This document shows positions 1 to 7,254 of a stretch of 39,857 nt of DNA, in pieces (the first letter of the stretch is position 1; every line of letters begins with the position of its first letter). The translations under genes were made by a program, and so were the position numbers. Source of the stretch: a virus. The notes beneath the pieces are model-generated. The model saw nothing but the letters and a program-made list of their open reading frames with translations. It did no database searches and was not told the DNA's origin. The stretch is from the IMG/VR virus record IMGVR_UViG_3300027710_000057, positions 1 to 39,857 of that record; one strand, 5' to 3'.

Positions 1-1
1 A

Positions 2-232
2 ATGTATACAGATTCAATGAAGAGAGCATTTCATGCCGTACAAGCACCTAAAGGCTTTTCGGTTCAACTTATTGACAATGAGCACTTCCTTACTATAAAA
101 TTAGATGAAAGACATTTTGCTGGGCTTACACATGATGAAAAGATTGGGGCCTTACAATATGTTGTTCAACTAAAGAATGCTTTAGAAATGGAAGGTGCAA
201 TTGTTTTGGTCACTAGAGAGGCGCTGAAGTAA
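2..232 (+). CDS. Hypothetical phage protein (possibly 5'-truncated)
   Basis: Encodes 76 residues with no domain I recognise; the C-terminal half (LTHDEKIGALQYVVQLKNAL) looks helical and the rest mixed. The ATG lies at the second base of the window, so the true start could lie further upstream and outside what is visible. Its stop overlaps the next start in a TAATG junction, which indicates translational coupling with the membrane protein that follows and membership of the same late operon as the holin-like gene. Confidence 0.6.
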   Translation: MYTDSMKRAFHAVQAPKGFSVQLIDNEHFLTIKLDERHFAGLTHDEKIGALQYVVQLKNALEMEGAIVLVTREALK

Positions 233-657
233 TGGAGAATATACTAATCATTTCGCTTGGTTCTTCTTTGGCTGTAGTTTTTGTTGCATATTTAATTACA
301 CTGAAGAAATTAATTTCATCAAAGAAAATATCAAACAAACTATACATTGATAACTTTGCTTTAGAAGAATATGTAAAGTTATTACAGAGCAATAAAGAAG
401 ATAAGAGCGATCAGCAAATACATCAGGAAAATTTCTTAAAGTTTTTATCTGATTCTCGTGACTGGGCTTTTGAATACATTGAAGAGTTTCAGGCTGGATT
501 AGATGAGTTTGTTTCATCAATTGAGCCAGAAATCAACTACTTTAAAGAGTATGGAGATATAATTTCAATGTCTCCTAATTATTATTCATTAAAGAAGATA
601 GTTGAAGAGTATGAAAAGTTAAAAAAGTTGCTTCCTAAACAGGAAGAACAGCAATAA
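232..657 (+). CDS. Membrane-anchored coiled-coil protein in lysis region
   Basis: 141 residues. Residues about 4-24 form one hydrophobic segment with no clear signal-peptidase site, followed by a basic stretch (KKLISSKKISNK) and a long charged, helix-rich domain ending in KKLLPKQEEQQ. This is an N-anchored protein with a large soluble domain. It lies between a small gene and a holin-like gene, so a lysis-accessory or spanin-like role is possible, but no motif proves it. Start is fixed by the TAATG overlap with the upstream gene. Confidence 0.65.
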   Translation: MENILIISLGSSLAVVFVAYLITLKKLISSKKISNKLYIDNFALEEYVKLLQSNKEDKSDQQIHQENFLKFLSDSRDWAFEYIEEFQAGLDEFVSSIEPEINYFKEYGDIISMSPNYYSLKKIVEEYEKLKKLLPKQEEQQ

Positions 658-676
658 ATATATCCTAGGAGGAAAT

Positions 677-949
677 ATGAATAAGAAGACACAGGCACTA
701 CTAGCGTCATATGGTCGCTCAGTACTTGCATCAGGACTTGCGCTATACATGGCGGGAGTTACAGATCCAAAGGATCTATGGACAGCACTAGTAGCAGCGA
801 TTGCGCCAGTAGCACTAAGAGCAATTAACCCTAATGATAAGGCATTTGGAGTACTTCCAGATGTTGAAGTTGTAGAGAAGGCTCTTAAGTCTGCAAAGGC
901 ACCAGTCAAGAAGAAGGCTGTTGCAAAGAAGGCTGCGCCGAAGAAGTAA
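677..949 (+). CDS. Holin-like small membrane protein with Lys/Ala-rich tail
   Basis: 90 residues. Residues about 8-27 (ASYGRSVLASGLALYMAGVT) and 34-50 (LWTALVAAIAPVALRAI) give two hydrophobic segments, followed by a short loop and a highly basic Lys/Ala tail (KKKAVAKKAAPKK). Two TM segments with a charged C-terminus and this length fit phage holins, which permeabilise the membrane at lysis. A strong Shine-Dalgarno (AGGAGG, 667-672) precedes the ATG. A terminator follows directly, so this is the last gene of the leftmost operon. Holin is inferred from topology and position, not from a diagnostic motif. Confidence 0.6.
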   Translation: MNKKTQALLASYGRSVLASGLALYMAGVTDPKDLWTALVAAIAPVALRAINPNDKAFGVLPDVEVVEKALKSAKAPVKKKAVAKKAAPKK

Positions 950-964
950 GTCTATAAGTAGTTA

Positions 965-989
965 GGGCCAGTCTTTTTAGGCTGGCTCT
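965..989 (+). terminator. Rho-independent terminator after holin-like gene
   Basis: GGGCCAGTC, a TTTTTA loop and GGCTGGCTC form a 9-10 bp stem with one or two G-T pairs, followed by a T-rich run (TCTTTCT). It sits 16 bases past the holin-like stop and ends the plus-strand operon. Confidence 0.75.
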
Positions 990-995
990 TTCTAT

Positions 996-1003
996 GCTAT
1001 CAT
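996..1003 (+). promoter_or_regulatory. Extended -10 promoter for glycosyltransferase
   Basis: TGC-TATCAT, an extended -10 element, lies 8 bases before the ATG at 1012 and just past the preceding terminator. No good -35 is seen. GGAG at 1004-1007 could serve as a very short Shine-Dalgarno, so the message is leaderless or almost so. Confidence 0.45.
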
Positions 1004-1011
1004 GGAGATAT

Positions 1012-1698
1012 ATGTCAACAACAGCCCTAATTATGTGTACTTATATAAGGTTTGAGAACCTTAAGACTACTTTAGACTGCATAAAAAATCAAACTAATAA
1101 AGACTTTGACTTTTATATTGTAGACAATTCTAATAATAGCGAGAAGTTGTCAAAGTATTTAAATAAATTTGGACAAGGCATAGGTATCTCAGTTCACAGT
1201 TATAATAATGAGTTTAAACAATTTAGTAGGTTTCTACTTGCAAGAGATTTAGCAGAGCAAGGCTATGAAAATGTTATTTTTATTGATGACGACGAAATAC
1301 TTCCACATACATTCATACAAGAGTGTCATGATCAATATGATCAGACATGTTTAAAATCTTTTTGGGCTCACAGAATAAATGCAAGATATAAAAGAAAGAT
1401 TAAGATTGAGCGTGATGAGTATGGTAATTATGCTGGTACTGGTGGCTTAGTATGTGACATAAAACTATTTCTTAATGAAGACTTCTTTGACTGCCCTGAA
1501 GAATATTGGATTATTGATGATCTATGGCTATCCTATTATGTATTGAAGTTTACAGACTATAAGATTAAAGAACTCAAAACAGATATTAAGTTTATTAAAG
1601 ATAGGAAGGCAACATTCCTTACGCTTGGAGATTTAAAACAAAGGTTCTCCGAAGAGTTTATCCTTCCAGAATCTGAAGGTATTGATCCCTTAGAATAG
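1012..1698 (+). CDS. Family 2 (GT-A) glycosyltransferase
   Basis: 228 residues. The N-terminus (ALIMCTYIRFENLKTTLDCI) is the first strand and helix of a GT-A fold, DFYIVDNSNNSEKL the second, and FIDDDEILPHTF carries the acidic DxD-type metal/nucleotide-sugar motif at about residue 95. A later WIIDDLW could supply the catalytic acid. It would move a sugar from a nucleotide-sugar onto an acceptor. I chose ATG 1012 because 994 lies upstream of the -10 element and adds no family sequence. It is the only plus-strand gene of the sugar block and overlaps its convergent neighbour by 41 bases tail to tail. Confidence 0.85.
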   Translation: MSTTALIMCTYIRFENLKTTLDCIKNQTNKDFDFYIVDNSNNSEKLSKYLNKFGQGIGISVHSYNNEFKQFSRFLLARDLAEQGYENVIFIDDDEILPHTFIQECHDQYDQTCLKSFWAHRINARYKRKIKIERDEYGNYAGTGGLVCDIKLFLNEDFFDCPEEYWIIDDLWLSYYVLKFTDYKIKELKTDIKFIKDRKATFLTLGDLKQRFSEEFILPESEGIDPLE

Positions 1699-2689
1699 AT
1701 GGGTCAAAGTTTTCAAACCCAATAGTTGCAGCCTTTTCTTTTTGTAACTGCTTATCGCTATTAACATATCTATCAATCTTTTTACCAAGTTCTCTAACAT
1801 CTGCTTCATATACATCAAGTTTAATTCTTGTCATAAGTGTGCTAACCTTACTAGATGATACAAGCCAGTCCTTTGGAAGTATCTGGTTATTTGGAGATAT
1901 GTCTGTCATAAAAACAGGAAGACCACTTACCAATGCCTCATTCATTGGCAAGCAAAGTCCAGCGTATCTTCTTGGAAGAATCATTGCATCAAAGCCATCA
2001 TACATTGCAGAACGACTTTCAACATTTCCTATCTCAACTGTAAGCCTAGAGTCTTTATAGTTAATGTTTAGTTCGCTCTGGCTTCTAATAACTAATTCAT
2101 AATCAGCCTTGGAGTGACGAAGCATATCAATGACAGTTTGAGTACCGTTTCTATCCTGTGAGGCAGCCTTGCCACCAATATGAAGCAGCCTATTATGGTC
2201 TTTAGATAGGTTATTCTCTCTTACAGACTTAAACTCATCAGTGTCAACAGGCGGCGGTATATGAACAACAGTGGTCTCATTACCAAATCTAGCAATGATA
2301 TCATCTACCTTCCAATAACTTGGAGATATCATATAGGTAGGCAAAGGCATATCTGGCTTATTTAGATGATCAAGGAACTCATAGTTGTACTGCATTAAGG
2401 TTTTAACCTTACGTCTTTGAGCCAGGTGAATGAAGTGTGGATGATAAAAGGTTTCGCAAGTAAGAACAGAGTTTAGACCATCCATAAACATAGACACTTC
2501 TTGCTTTGTAGGAAAGCCATTGGTCATTGTGACATTATATCCGTCATACCATTCTGGATGCTGCTCATTATTATTAAACTTTGCAGAGTTAATAAGAAGG
2601 ATTCTGTCAGGATTAAGCATTCTAACTAAATCTCTTGTTTGATTACCAAGCCCTGTGTTGTCACATCTTGCAATCATTCCAAATGTCAT
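1658..2689 (-). CDS. GT-B fold glycosyltransferase (GT4-like)
   Basis: 343 residues. GLGNQTRDLVRML near the N-terminus is the Gly-rich donor/acceptor loop of GT-B enzymes; RLLHIGGKA opens the second Rossmann domain, and MILPRRYAGLCLPMNEALVSGLPVFMTD matches the nucleotide-sugar binding E-x7-E region of GT4 enzymes (here shortened). It probably transfers a sugar in the surface or virion glycan made by this cluster. The start ATG overlaps the upstream gene's stop (ATGA), so it is translated from the same message. Last gene of the minus-strand sugar operon. Confidence 0.8.
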   Translation of the reverse strand: MTFGMIARCDNTGLGNQTRDLVRMLNPDRILLINSAKFNNNEQHPEWYDGYNVTMTNGFPTKQEVSMFMDGLNSVLTCETFYHPHFIHLAQRRKVKTLMQYNYEFLDHLNKPDMPLPTYMISPSYWKVDDIIARFGNETTVVHIPPPVDTDEFKSVRENNLSKDHNRLLHIGGKAASQDRNGTQTVIDMLRHSKADYELVIRSQSELNINYKDSRLTVEIGNVESRSAMYDGFDAMILPRRYAGLCLPMNEALVSGLPVFMTDISPNNQILPKDWLVSSSKVSTLMTRIKLDVYEADVRELGKKIDRYVNSDKQLQKEKAATIGFENFDPSILRDQYLQILEG

Positions 2690-3417
2690 TCAGTATATCC
2701 CCAAACATCGTCATCTTGTGTAAACTTTCTTGTACCTGCACGACCATCTAAGTGATATGAGCGCTTGATACTGCCTTCTGGATGGTAGATCCAAAGTTTA
2801 TGCTTATCCCATCCGTCATCTTGAACTACTCCATGAAACTTATCTTCAATGAATGTTCTTTCATCGCAAGCAGGAAGCACTACTTCTCTATAATACTTAC
2901 TTAAACTAAGATGCGGTCTTTGGCTCCACTGAATAGTTTTCATAAATCCATCTTCAAGCCCAAGCATAAGATGATCATGTTCAACAGGAATTGATACTTC
3001 AAAGTGAAAACGAATAGTATTTGCTTTTTCATACTCAAGCATGTCTAAACATTTCTGCCAATCAATTTCCATATCAGAAGTTATTGGTGCATCTCCTTCT
3101 ACATAAAGTATTGCTGCGGTTTGAACAAGTCCAATAGTTTCTCTCATCATGTTTGTTTGATGGCTGTGCTCATCAAATATAATTGGCAAAACATTTTTCC
3201 ATTCATGAAGACATTTCCACAGAACCTTGCTCTTAAACTGATCGTAATCTTCTTTGCGTTCCAGCCTTTCTTCCCTTAGCCCATCAATTTGTAAAATGAT
3301 CTCATTATTTGGAAAATGGCTACGAATAGAAAGGATTGTCTCATCAAGTATAGTTGTATCTGGATGACTTGGCAAGATTGATGTTACAACAACTATAGTT
3401 ATATTATCTTTGTTCAT
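2686..3417 (-). CDS. Glycosyltransferase-like protein (GT-A type)
   Basis: 243 residues. ITIVVVTSILPSHPDTTIL, ILQIDGL and ILYVEGDAPIT follow the strand order of a GT-A fold; EGDAP occupies the place of the DxD motif. HLDGRAGTR and QDDDVWGY near the C-terminus resemble the late acidic and basic region of small phage glycosyltransferases. Overlaps the downstream GT by 4 bases and the upstream gene by 14, so it is firmly inside the operon. Donor and acceptor cannot be told from sequence. Confidence 0.65.
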   Translation of the reverse strand: MNKDNITIVVVTSILPSHPDTTILDETILSIRSHFPNNEIILQIDGLREERLERKEDYDQFKSKVLWKCLHEWKNVLPIIFDEHSHQTNMMRETIGLVQTAAILYVEGDAPITSDMEIDWQKCLDMLEYEKANTIRFHFEVSIPVEHDHLMLGLEDGFMKTIQWSQRPHLSLSKYYREVVLPACDERTFIEDKFHGVVQDDGWDKHKLWIYHPEGSIKRSYHLDGRAGTRKFTQDDDVWGYTE

Positions 3418-4264
3418 GTAAGTCCTTCATAATCTCAATAGAAAAATCTCTTTTATATTTAATCCACCAACTAACAATCTTATGCATATTGTTAGGGTAC
3501 TCTAATAGAATTCCTGGCAAAACTGAATTTAACTCACCCCAGTTATTCATTTTCTTAATTGGTAAATCATCTGGGTATACAAATGTAAAATAGTCTTGTT
3601 CTACACCCTTGGAATCAATAAGATCTCCAATAGGCATTGCTAACATTTCTATTGATTCAAAGAACCTAAAGGTATCAATTACCTGTGCTCCAGCGGGGCA
3701 AGGAGCCACCTTAGTCTTTGATAGTGTCTCGTAGTAGTCCTTTGGCTTTTGGCCCTGTGCAAAGCCTGCTGTGGGCTTGTAATGGGCATTTGGTAGAGAC
3801 TCCATAGCCTGACCTAACTCTTTTCTACGGTCATGAGTAATCTGCCCACCAAAATAAACATCATATTCTTTAGTAGGATAATTAGGCAAATTATCTTTTA
3901 AATGTTGTGGAACTCCAACAAAAAACTTATTATATTTTTTGTGTTTTTGATGAGGGTATTGAACCCATATAGAAATATTTGGATGATCTATCTTATCTAT
4001 ATTAAACTTAGCAGACTCATCACCTGTAATAAACAATACAACCCTACTAGAGTTTTGAAGTTGCTTAGAGATGTAAGCCTCTTTGCCAGCATTGCCTTGT
4101 CCAGGTATCACCACAAAACATCTTTCCTCATTTGGAATTGAGTCAACTGTTAGTTGCTCTACTCCATTTCTTTCAAAGGTTGATCTTAATAGTTCATAGT
4201 CCCACTTACCGTCTGCAGAGTCAAGAGGATTTACTGAATATAGATATGCTTTAGGCTTGTTCAT
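3404..4264 (-). CDS. Exostosin-like (GT47-type) glycosyltransferase
   Basis: 286 residues from the ATG at 4264, chosen because it overlaps the FkbM gene end by 14 bases and begins MNKPKAYLY. The C-terminal half reads YDVYFGGQITHDRRKEL then SKTKVAPCPAGAQVIDTFRF and FFESIEMLAMPIGD, close to the exostosin/GT47 signature (small-residue strand, C-P-x-G, then T-F-R-F-x-E-x-x). Likely a glycosyltransferase of the same pathway; exact sugar unknown. Hydrophobic segments are absent, so it is cytoplasmic. Confidence 0.65.
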   Translation of the reverse strand: MNKPKAYLYSVNPLDSADGKWDYELLRSTFERNGVEQLTVDSIPNEERCFVVIPGQGNAGKEAYISKQLQNSSRVVLFITGDESAKFNIDKIDHPNISIWVQYPHQKHKKYNKFFVGVPQHLKDNLPNYPTKEYDVYFGGQITHDRRKELGQAMESLPNAHYKPTAGFAQGQKPKDYYETLSKTKVAPCPAGAQVIDTFRFFESIEMLAMPIGDLIDSKGVEQDYFTFVYPDDLPIKKMNNWGELNSVLPGILLEYPNNMHKIVSWWIKYKRDFSIEIMKDLHEQR

Positions 4265-4976
4265 AGTAAAGATGAACCTCATGCTGATAGTCTAGAATTG
4301 TTTCTGTATATCCAATTTCTTTAATCCATTGTCTTAAGTTATATAGTGATTCATCCCATTGTTGCAGCATAAATTCTGGATGACCAGATAACCAAATCTT
4401 AGGTTTGTATTCTCTTAGCACCTTCTCAGCACCACCAAGCACACGCCACTCACTACCTTCTACATCTAAAGAGATAGCCGTAGGAGCCTGAATCCCATGA
4501 TCATATACACAAGAATCTATAGTAATCTGTCCATATGTATCTCCTTCAAGGTATAGTTCTTTAAATCCATGGGCTGCTTCAATTACATTATTAACTTCTG
4601 GTGGCCATTCGTTGTAATAAATTCTTGCAAGATCATTTATCTTATCAGATGCAAAGCCAGGGATACATACCATAGGAAGTTCTAGATTATTTGCAGTCCA
4701 AGTTGCAGGAAAGTGTGACCAAACTTTAGGATTTGGTTCAAACAAAACTACTTCTGCACCCCACATTTGACACAGTGCTGGGAACTCTCCCTCTTCTGCA
4801 CCAACATAATATACGGTGTCACCTTTGCCAATACGTTCTGACATATGTTTTAGTCTTGGCTTTTCCCAACCGCTTGGAAGATACCATTCTGCTCTATCTG
4901 CACGATGCTTTGGTAGCACTATTTCAAACTCTCCATTTAATACTGCTCTAACCATTTCTGTCATTTTTGAATCCAT
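4251..4976 (-). CDS. FkbM-family SAM-dependent methyltransferase
   Basis: 241 residues. VYYVGAEEGEFPALCQMWG is the SAM-binding motif I with the first Rossmann strand, VVLFEPNPKVW is the acidic ribose-binding strand (FEPNP is typical of FkbM), and AISLDVEGSEWRVLGGAEKVL matches the FkbM core D-V-E-G-x-E. It probably O-methylates a sugar of the glycan built by neighbouring enzymes. Overlaps the epimerase by 16 bases and the exostosin-like gene by 14. Confidence 0.85.
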   Translation of the reverse strand: MDSKMTEMVRAVLNGEFEIVLPKHRADRAEWYLPSGWEKPRLKHMSERIGKGDTVYYVGAEEGEFPALCQMWGAEVVLFEPNPKVWSHFPATWTANNLELPMVCIPGFASDKINDLARIYYNEWPPEVNNVIEAAHGFKELYLEGDTYGQITIDSCVYDHGIQAPTAISLDVEGSEWRVLGGAEKVLREYKPKIWLSGHPEFMLQQWDESLYNLRQWIKEIGYTETILDYQHEVHLYYEQA

Positions 4977-5845
4977 TCCATTAGAGATACCTTTGGCATC
5001 CAGCCAGTTAAATCTTTAAACTTTTGATTTGAAGCAAGTGTTTCTTGCACTTCTCCAACTCTTGGCGGGATAAACTTAATATCATTTGAAATGCTATTAG
5101 CAAGATCTAAGATAGAATAGTTACTACCAAATCCAATGTTATATACTTCTCCAAAACCAGAAGTTAATTCAGAGGCAATTATATTTGCATCAATAACATC
5201 TGATATGTGGGTAAAGTCTCTTCTTTGTGAGCCATCTCCAACTACTGTTAAAGGCTTTCCTTCTCCGTGCTGCTTCATAAATAGACCAATTACTGGTGCG
5301 TACTGACCTTTAAGTGGCTGCCTGTTACCATATACATTAAAGTATCTAAGAGATACAGTCTCCAAACCATATAGGTTGTAATAAACTCTTGCCAAGTTTT
5401 CTCCAAAAACCTTTGCTGTTGAGTATGGTGTTAGTGGATCAGATGGCTGTGTTTCTATATTGGGTATAGATGACTTCTTTCCATAGGCAGAGGAAGTGCT
5501 TGAGTATATAAATCTTTTTACATTATTTACCCTAGAAAGTTCAAGAATATTTGCAGTACCTACTGCATTTGATTCAATAGACTTTCTTGGATTGAGGATT
5601 GCTGGCTGAATTCTGGCATCTGATGCAACATGAAACACATTATCAACACCTACAAAAAGATCCTTAATGTCTTCATAGTTGCAGATATCATACTTATAAT
5701 TTTGAGCCTTATCATTCCAGTAAAATGTTTCATGACATTCAGCAGATTCGTTATCTATACAGATAACTTCATGACCTAAACTAATTAGTCTATCTACTAG
5801 GTTTGAACCAATAAATCCTGCTCCACCTGTAACCAAAGATTTCAT
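4961..5845 (-). CDS. NAD-dependent sugar epimerase/dehydratase (extended SDR)
   Basis: 294 residues. N-terminal TGGAGFIGSNLVD is the GxxGxxG NAD(P)-binding loop; VICIDN is the acidic strand; SSTSSAYG holds the catalytic Ser/Thr and YSTAK the Tyr-x3-Lys pair, about residues 120-145. RYFNVYGNRQ and DFTHISDV are the substrate-loop motifs of UDP-glucose 4-epimerase and dTDP-glucose 4,6-dehydratase relatives. It would interconvert or dehydrate a nucleotide sugar used by the neighbouring transferases. Starts at the stop of the upstream gene. Confidence 0.88.
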   Translation of the reverse strand: MKSLVTGGAGFIGSNLVDRLISLGHEVICIDNESAECHETFYWNDKAQNYKYDICNYEDIKDLFVGVDNVFHVASDARIQPAILNPRKSIESNAVGTANILELSRVNNVKRFIYSSTSSAYGKKSSIPNIETQPSDPLTPYSTAKVFGENLARVYYNLYGLETVSLRYFNVYGNRQPLKGQYAPVIGLFMKQHGEGKPLTVVGDGSQRRDFTHISDVIDANIIASELTSGFGEVYNIGFGSNYSILDLANSISNDIKFIPPRVGEVQETLASNQKFKDLTGWMPKVSLMEWIQK

Positions 5846-6801
5846 TAGATGCCTAACTCTTTAAGTATTTCTTTCCATCTATGAACATATGTGTGATCTT
5901 TTTTAGTTCTTTCATGGCCATTTAATCTAATGCGTTCTCTATCAAGGCTATCGTCAAGATACTTGTCTACCTTAGATTTTAGATCTTCTAGGTTGCCATG
6001 CTCATAGAAAACAATTTCATTGCCATCTTCAAAGTAATCTTCAAGCCCAACAATGCGAGGGTAGATAGTGAATCCACCACGACCAGTAGACTCAAATAAC
6101 CTATCGCTAGTATAGTAAGGATACTTAAAGTCAATGTTTAGACTATCTCCAACTGCAACCTTGCTCTGTGCATAAATCTTATTTAGTTCATCACCACGTA
6201 CTGTACCAGTATCTCCATCTCCACCTACATGAAGGAACCTATCTCCATATGTTTTTCTTAAAAAGTCTATTAGTTCTGAGCGATACTTGTGCTCATGGTG
6301 ATACCTCTTGCTTCCAACAAAGATAACATCATACTTAAAGTCATATGGGTTATAGGCTTCATGGATGTAGCATTCTTTGTCATAGACACCAGCAGGAATA
6401 AAGTGACCCTTTACGCTGGTGTTCTCATTAAACCAGTCTGCCATAAGTTTATCTACAGTAAAGAAATGTCCAATTGTCTTATAGAAGTTATCTTCTTTAA
6501 GATCTTTTTGACGGTCAAGACCAAACCAAAGATCAAGGTGATAGGTGATTGTTGGAACGCCTGCCTGCTTTAGTTGAAGCAAAACATTGTCCATCGTAAT
6601 ACGACCAGTTGTTTCCCAGCCGTGAGTGTGTACCCAGATAAACAGATCTGAGTCTAAGGCCTGGTCAAGGATGACATGACTCTTTGCCTTTCTTTCCTGC
6701 AATTTTACAACGGTATGTCCAAGAGATTCAAGACTCTTAACATGGTGATTCTCACTACTATAAGAAACCTCAAAGTTTCCTAGAAAAACAATTTTAGCCA
6801 A
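5845..6801 (-). CDS. CgeB-like glycosyltransferase, TTG start
   Basis: 318 residues. Translation starts at TTG (6799-6801) with AAAAGGGG about 7 bases upstream; no ATG fits. IVFLGNFE, TITYHLDLWFGLDR, FFTVDKLMADWF, DVIFVGSK and RLFESTGRGGFTIYP follow the CgeB/DUF3880-type GT-B layout, where the last motif is the donor-binding segment. It is the first gene of the minus-strand sugar operon, preceded by an extended -10 promoter between it and tRNA-Arg. Confidence 0.75.
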   Translation of the reverse strand: MAKIVFLGNFEVSYSSENHHVKSLESLGHTVVKLQERKAKSHVILDQALDSDLFIWVHTHGWETTGRITMDNVLLQLKQAGVPTITYHLDLWFGLDRQKDLKEDNFYKTIGHFFTVDKLMADWFNENTSVKGHFIPAGVYDKECYIHEAYNPYDFKYDVIFVGSKRYHHEHKYRSELIDFLRKTYGDRFLHVGGDGDTGTVRGDELNKIYAQSKVAVGDSLNIDFKYPYYTSDRLFESTGRGGFTIYPRIVGLEDYFEDGNEIVFYEHGNLEDLKSKVDKYLDDSLDRERIRLNGHERTKKDHTYVHRWKEILKELGI

Positions 6802-6827
6802 CGAATTACCCCTTTTAGTTTCATTCT

Positions 6828-6836
6828 ATTATAGCA
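6828..6836 (-). promoter_or_regulatory. Extended -10 promoter for sugar operon
   Basis: Minus strand TGC-TATAAT, 27 bases before the TTG start of the CgeB-like gene and just outside the tRNA-Arg gene. No convincing -35 is seen because that position falls inside the tRNA. It could restart transcription after tRNA processing. Confidence 0.5.
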
Positions 6837-6842
6837 TCTTTG

Positions 6843-6915
6843 TGTCCCAGGCAGGATTTGAACCTGCGACCTTTACCTTAGAAGGGTACTACTCTATCCA
6901 CTGAGTTACTGAGAC
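6843..6915 (-). tRNA. tRNA-Arg (anticodon UCU)
   Basis: Full cloverleaf by eye on the minus strand: acceptor GTCTCAG pairs with CTGGGAC, D-arm ACTC...GAGT, anticodon loop CTTCTAA (UCU), T-arm GCAGG-TTCGAAT-CCTGC, discriminator A. The closing pair of the anticodon stem is a mismatch. No CCA is encoded (ACA follows). It reads AGA, a codon favoured by AT-rich genomes. Confidence 0.9.
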
Positions 6916-6916
6916 T

Positions 6917-6993
6917 TGGTACGCCAGGTAGGACTTGAACCTACGATAACCGAATTATGAGTTCGGGGCCTTAACCAACTTGGCTACTGGCGT
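6917..6993 (-). tRNA. tRNA with CAU anticodon (Met or Ile2)
   Basis: Minus strand cloverleaf: acceptor ACGCCAG with CTGGCGT, D-arm GCC-AAGTTGGTTAA-GGC, anticodon stem CCGAA/TTCGG around loop CTCATAA (CAU), T-arm GTAGG-TTCAAGT-CCTAC, discriminator A and an encoded CCA (6917-6919). It is either elongator Met or an Ile tRNA whose C34 is modified to lysidine; the A1-U72 pair does not settle this. Overlaps the 3' end of the upstream small gene by 10 bases. Confidence 0.9.
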
Positions 6994-7253
6994 TTAGGTT
7001 TAGGCTTTGGCATTCTCTCTTTAATCAATTCTATCACAGTGTCAATGCCCTCTGCAAATGCCATAGCATCATCCTTAGCCCAAAACAAGGTTCCGTCTTT
7101 ATTAAAGGATGATCCACGGTAAACTAAATAGTCATTCTTAGTTTTTTCAAATAAGTCAATTAGTTGTTTCCGTTCCGCTGCAACTGTTTTTTGACAACCA
7201 CTACAAGGGCATACCCAGTCACCACGGGATGGGGTTTGATTTGGATCAGCCAT
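6984..7253 (-). CDS. Small cysteine-containing hypothetical protein
   Basis: 89 residues. The N-terminus has CPCSGC at about residues 15-20, a compact metal-ligand-like cluster with only three cysteines, followed by a helical region and a Pro/Lys-rich tail (MPKPKPKRQ). Shine-Dalgarno AGGAAA lies before the ATG. It sits between carbamoyltransferase and tRNA-Met, and its last codons overlap the tRNA. Function unknown. Confidence 0.65.
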   Translation of the reverse strand: MADPNQTPSRGDWVCPCSGCQKTVAAERKQLIDLFEKTKNDYLVYRGSSFNKDGTLFWAKDDAMAFAEGIDTVIELIKERMPKPKPKRQ

Positions 7254-7254
7254 A

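Noticed and set aside
3902-4141. Plus-strand ORF inside the exostosin-like gene
   Set aside because: Shadow of a well-supported minus-strand gene with no ribosome site.
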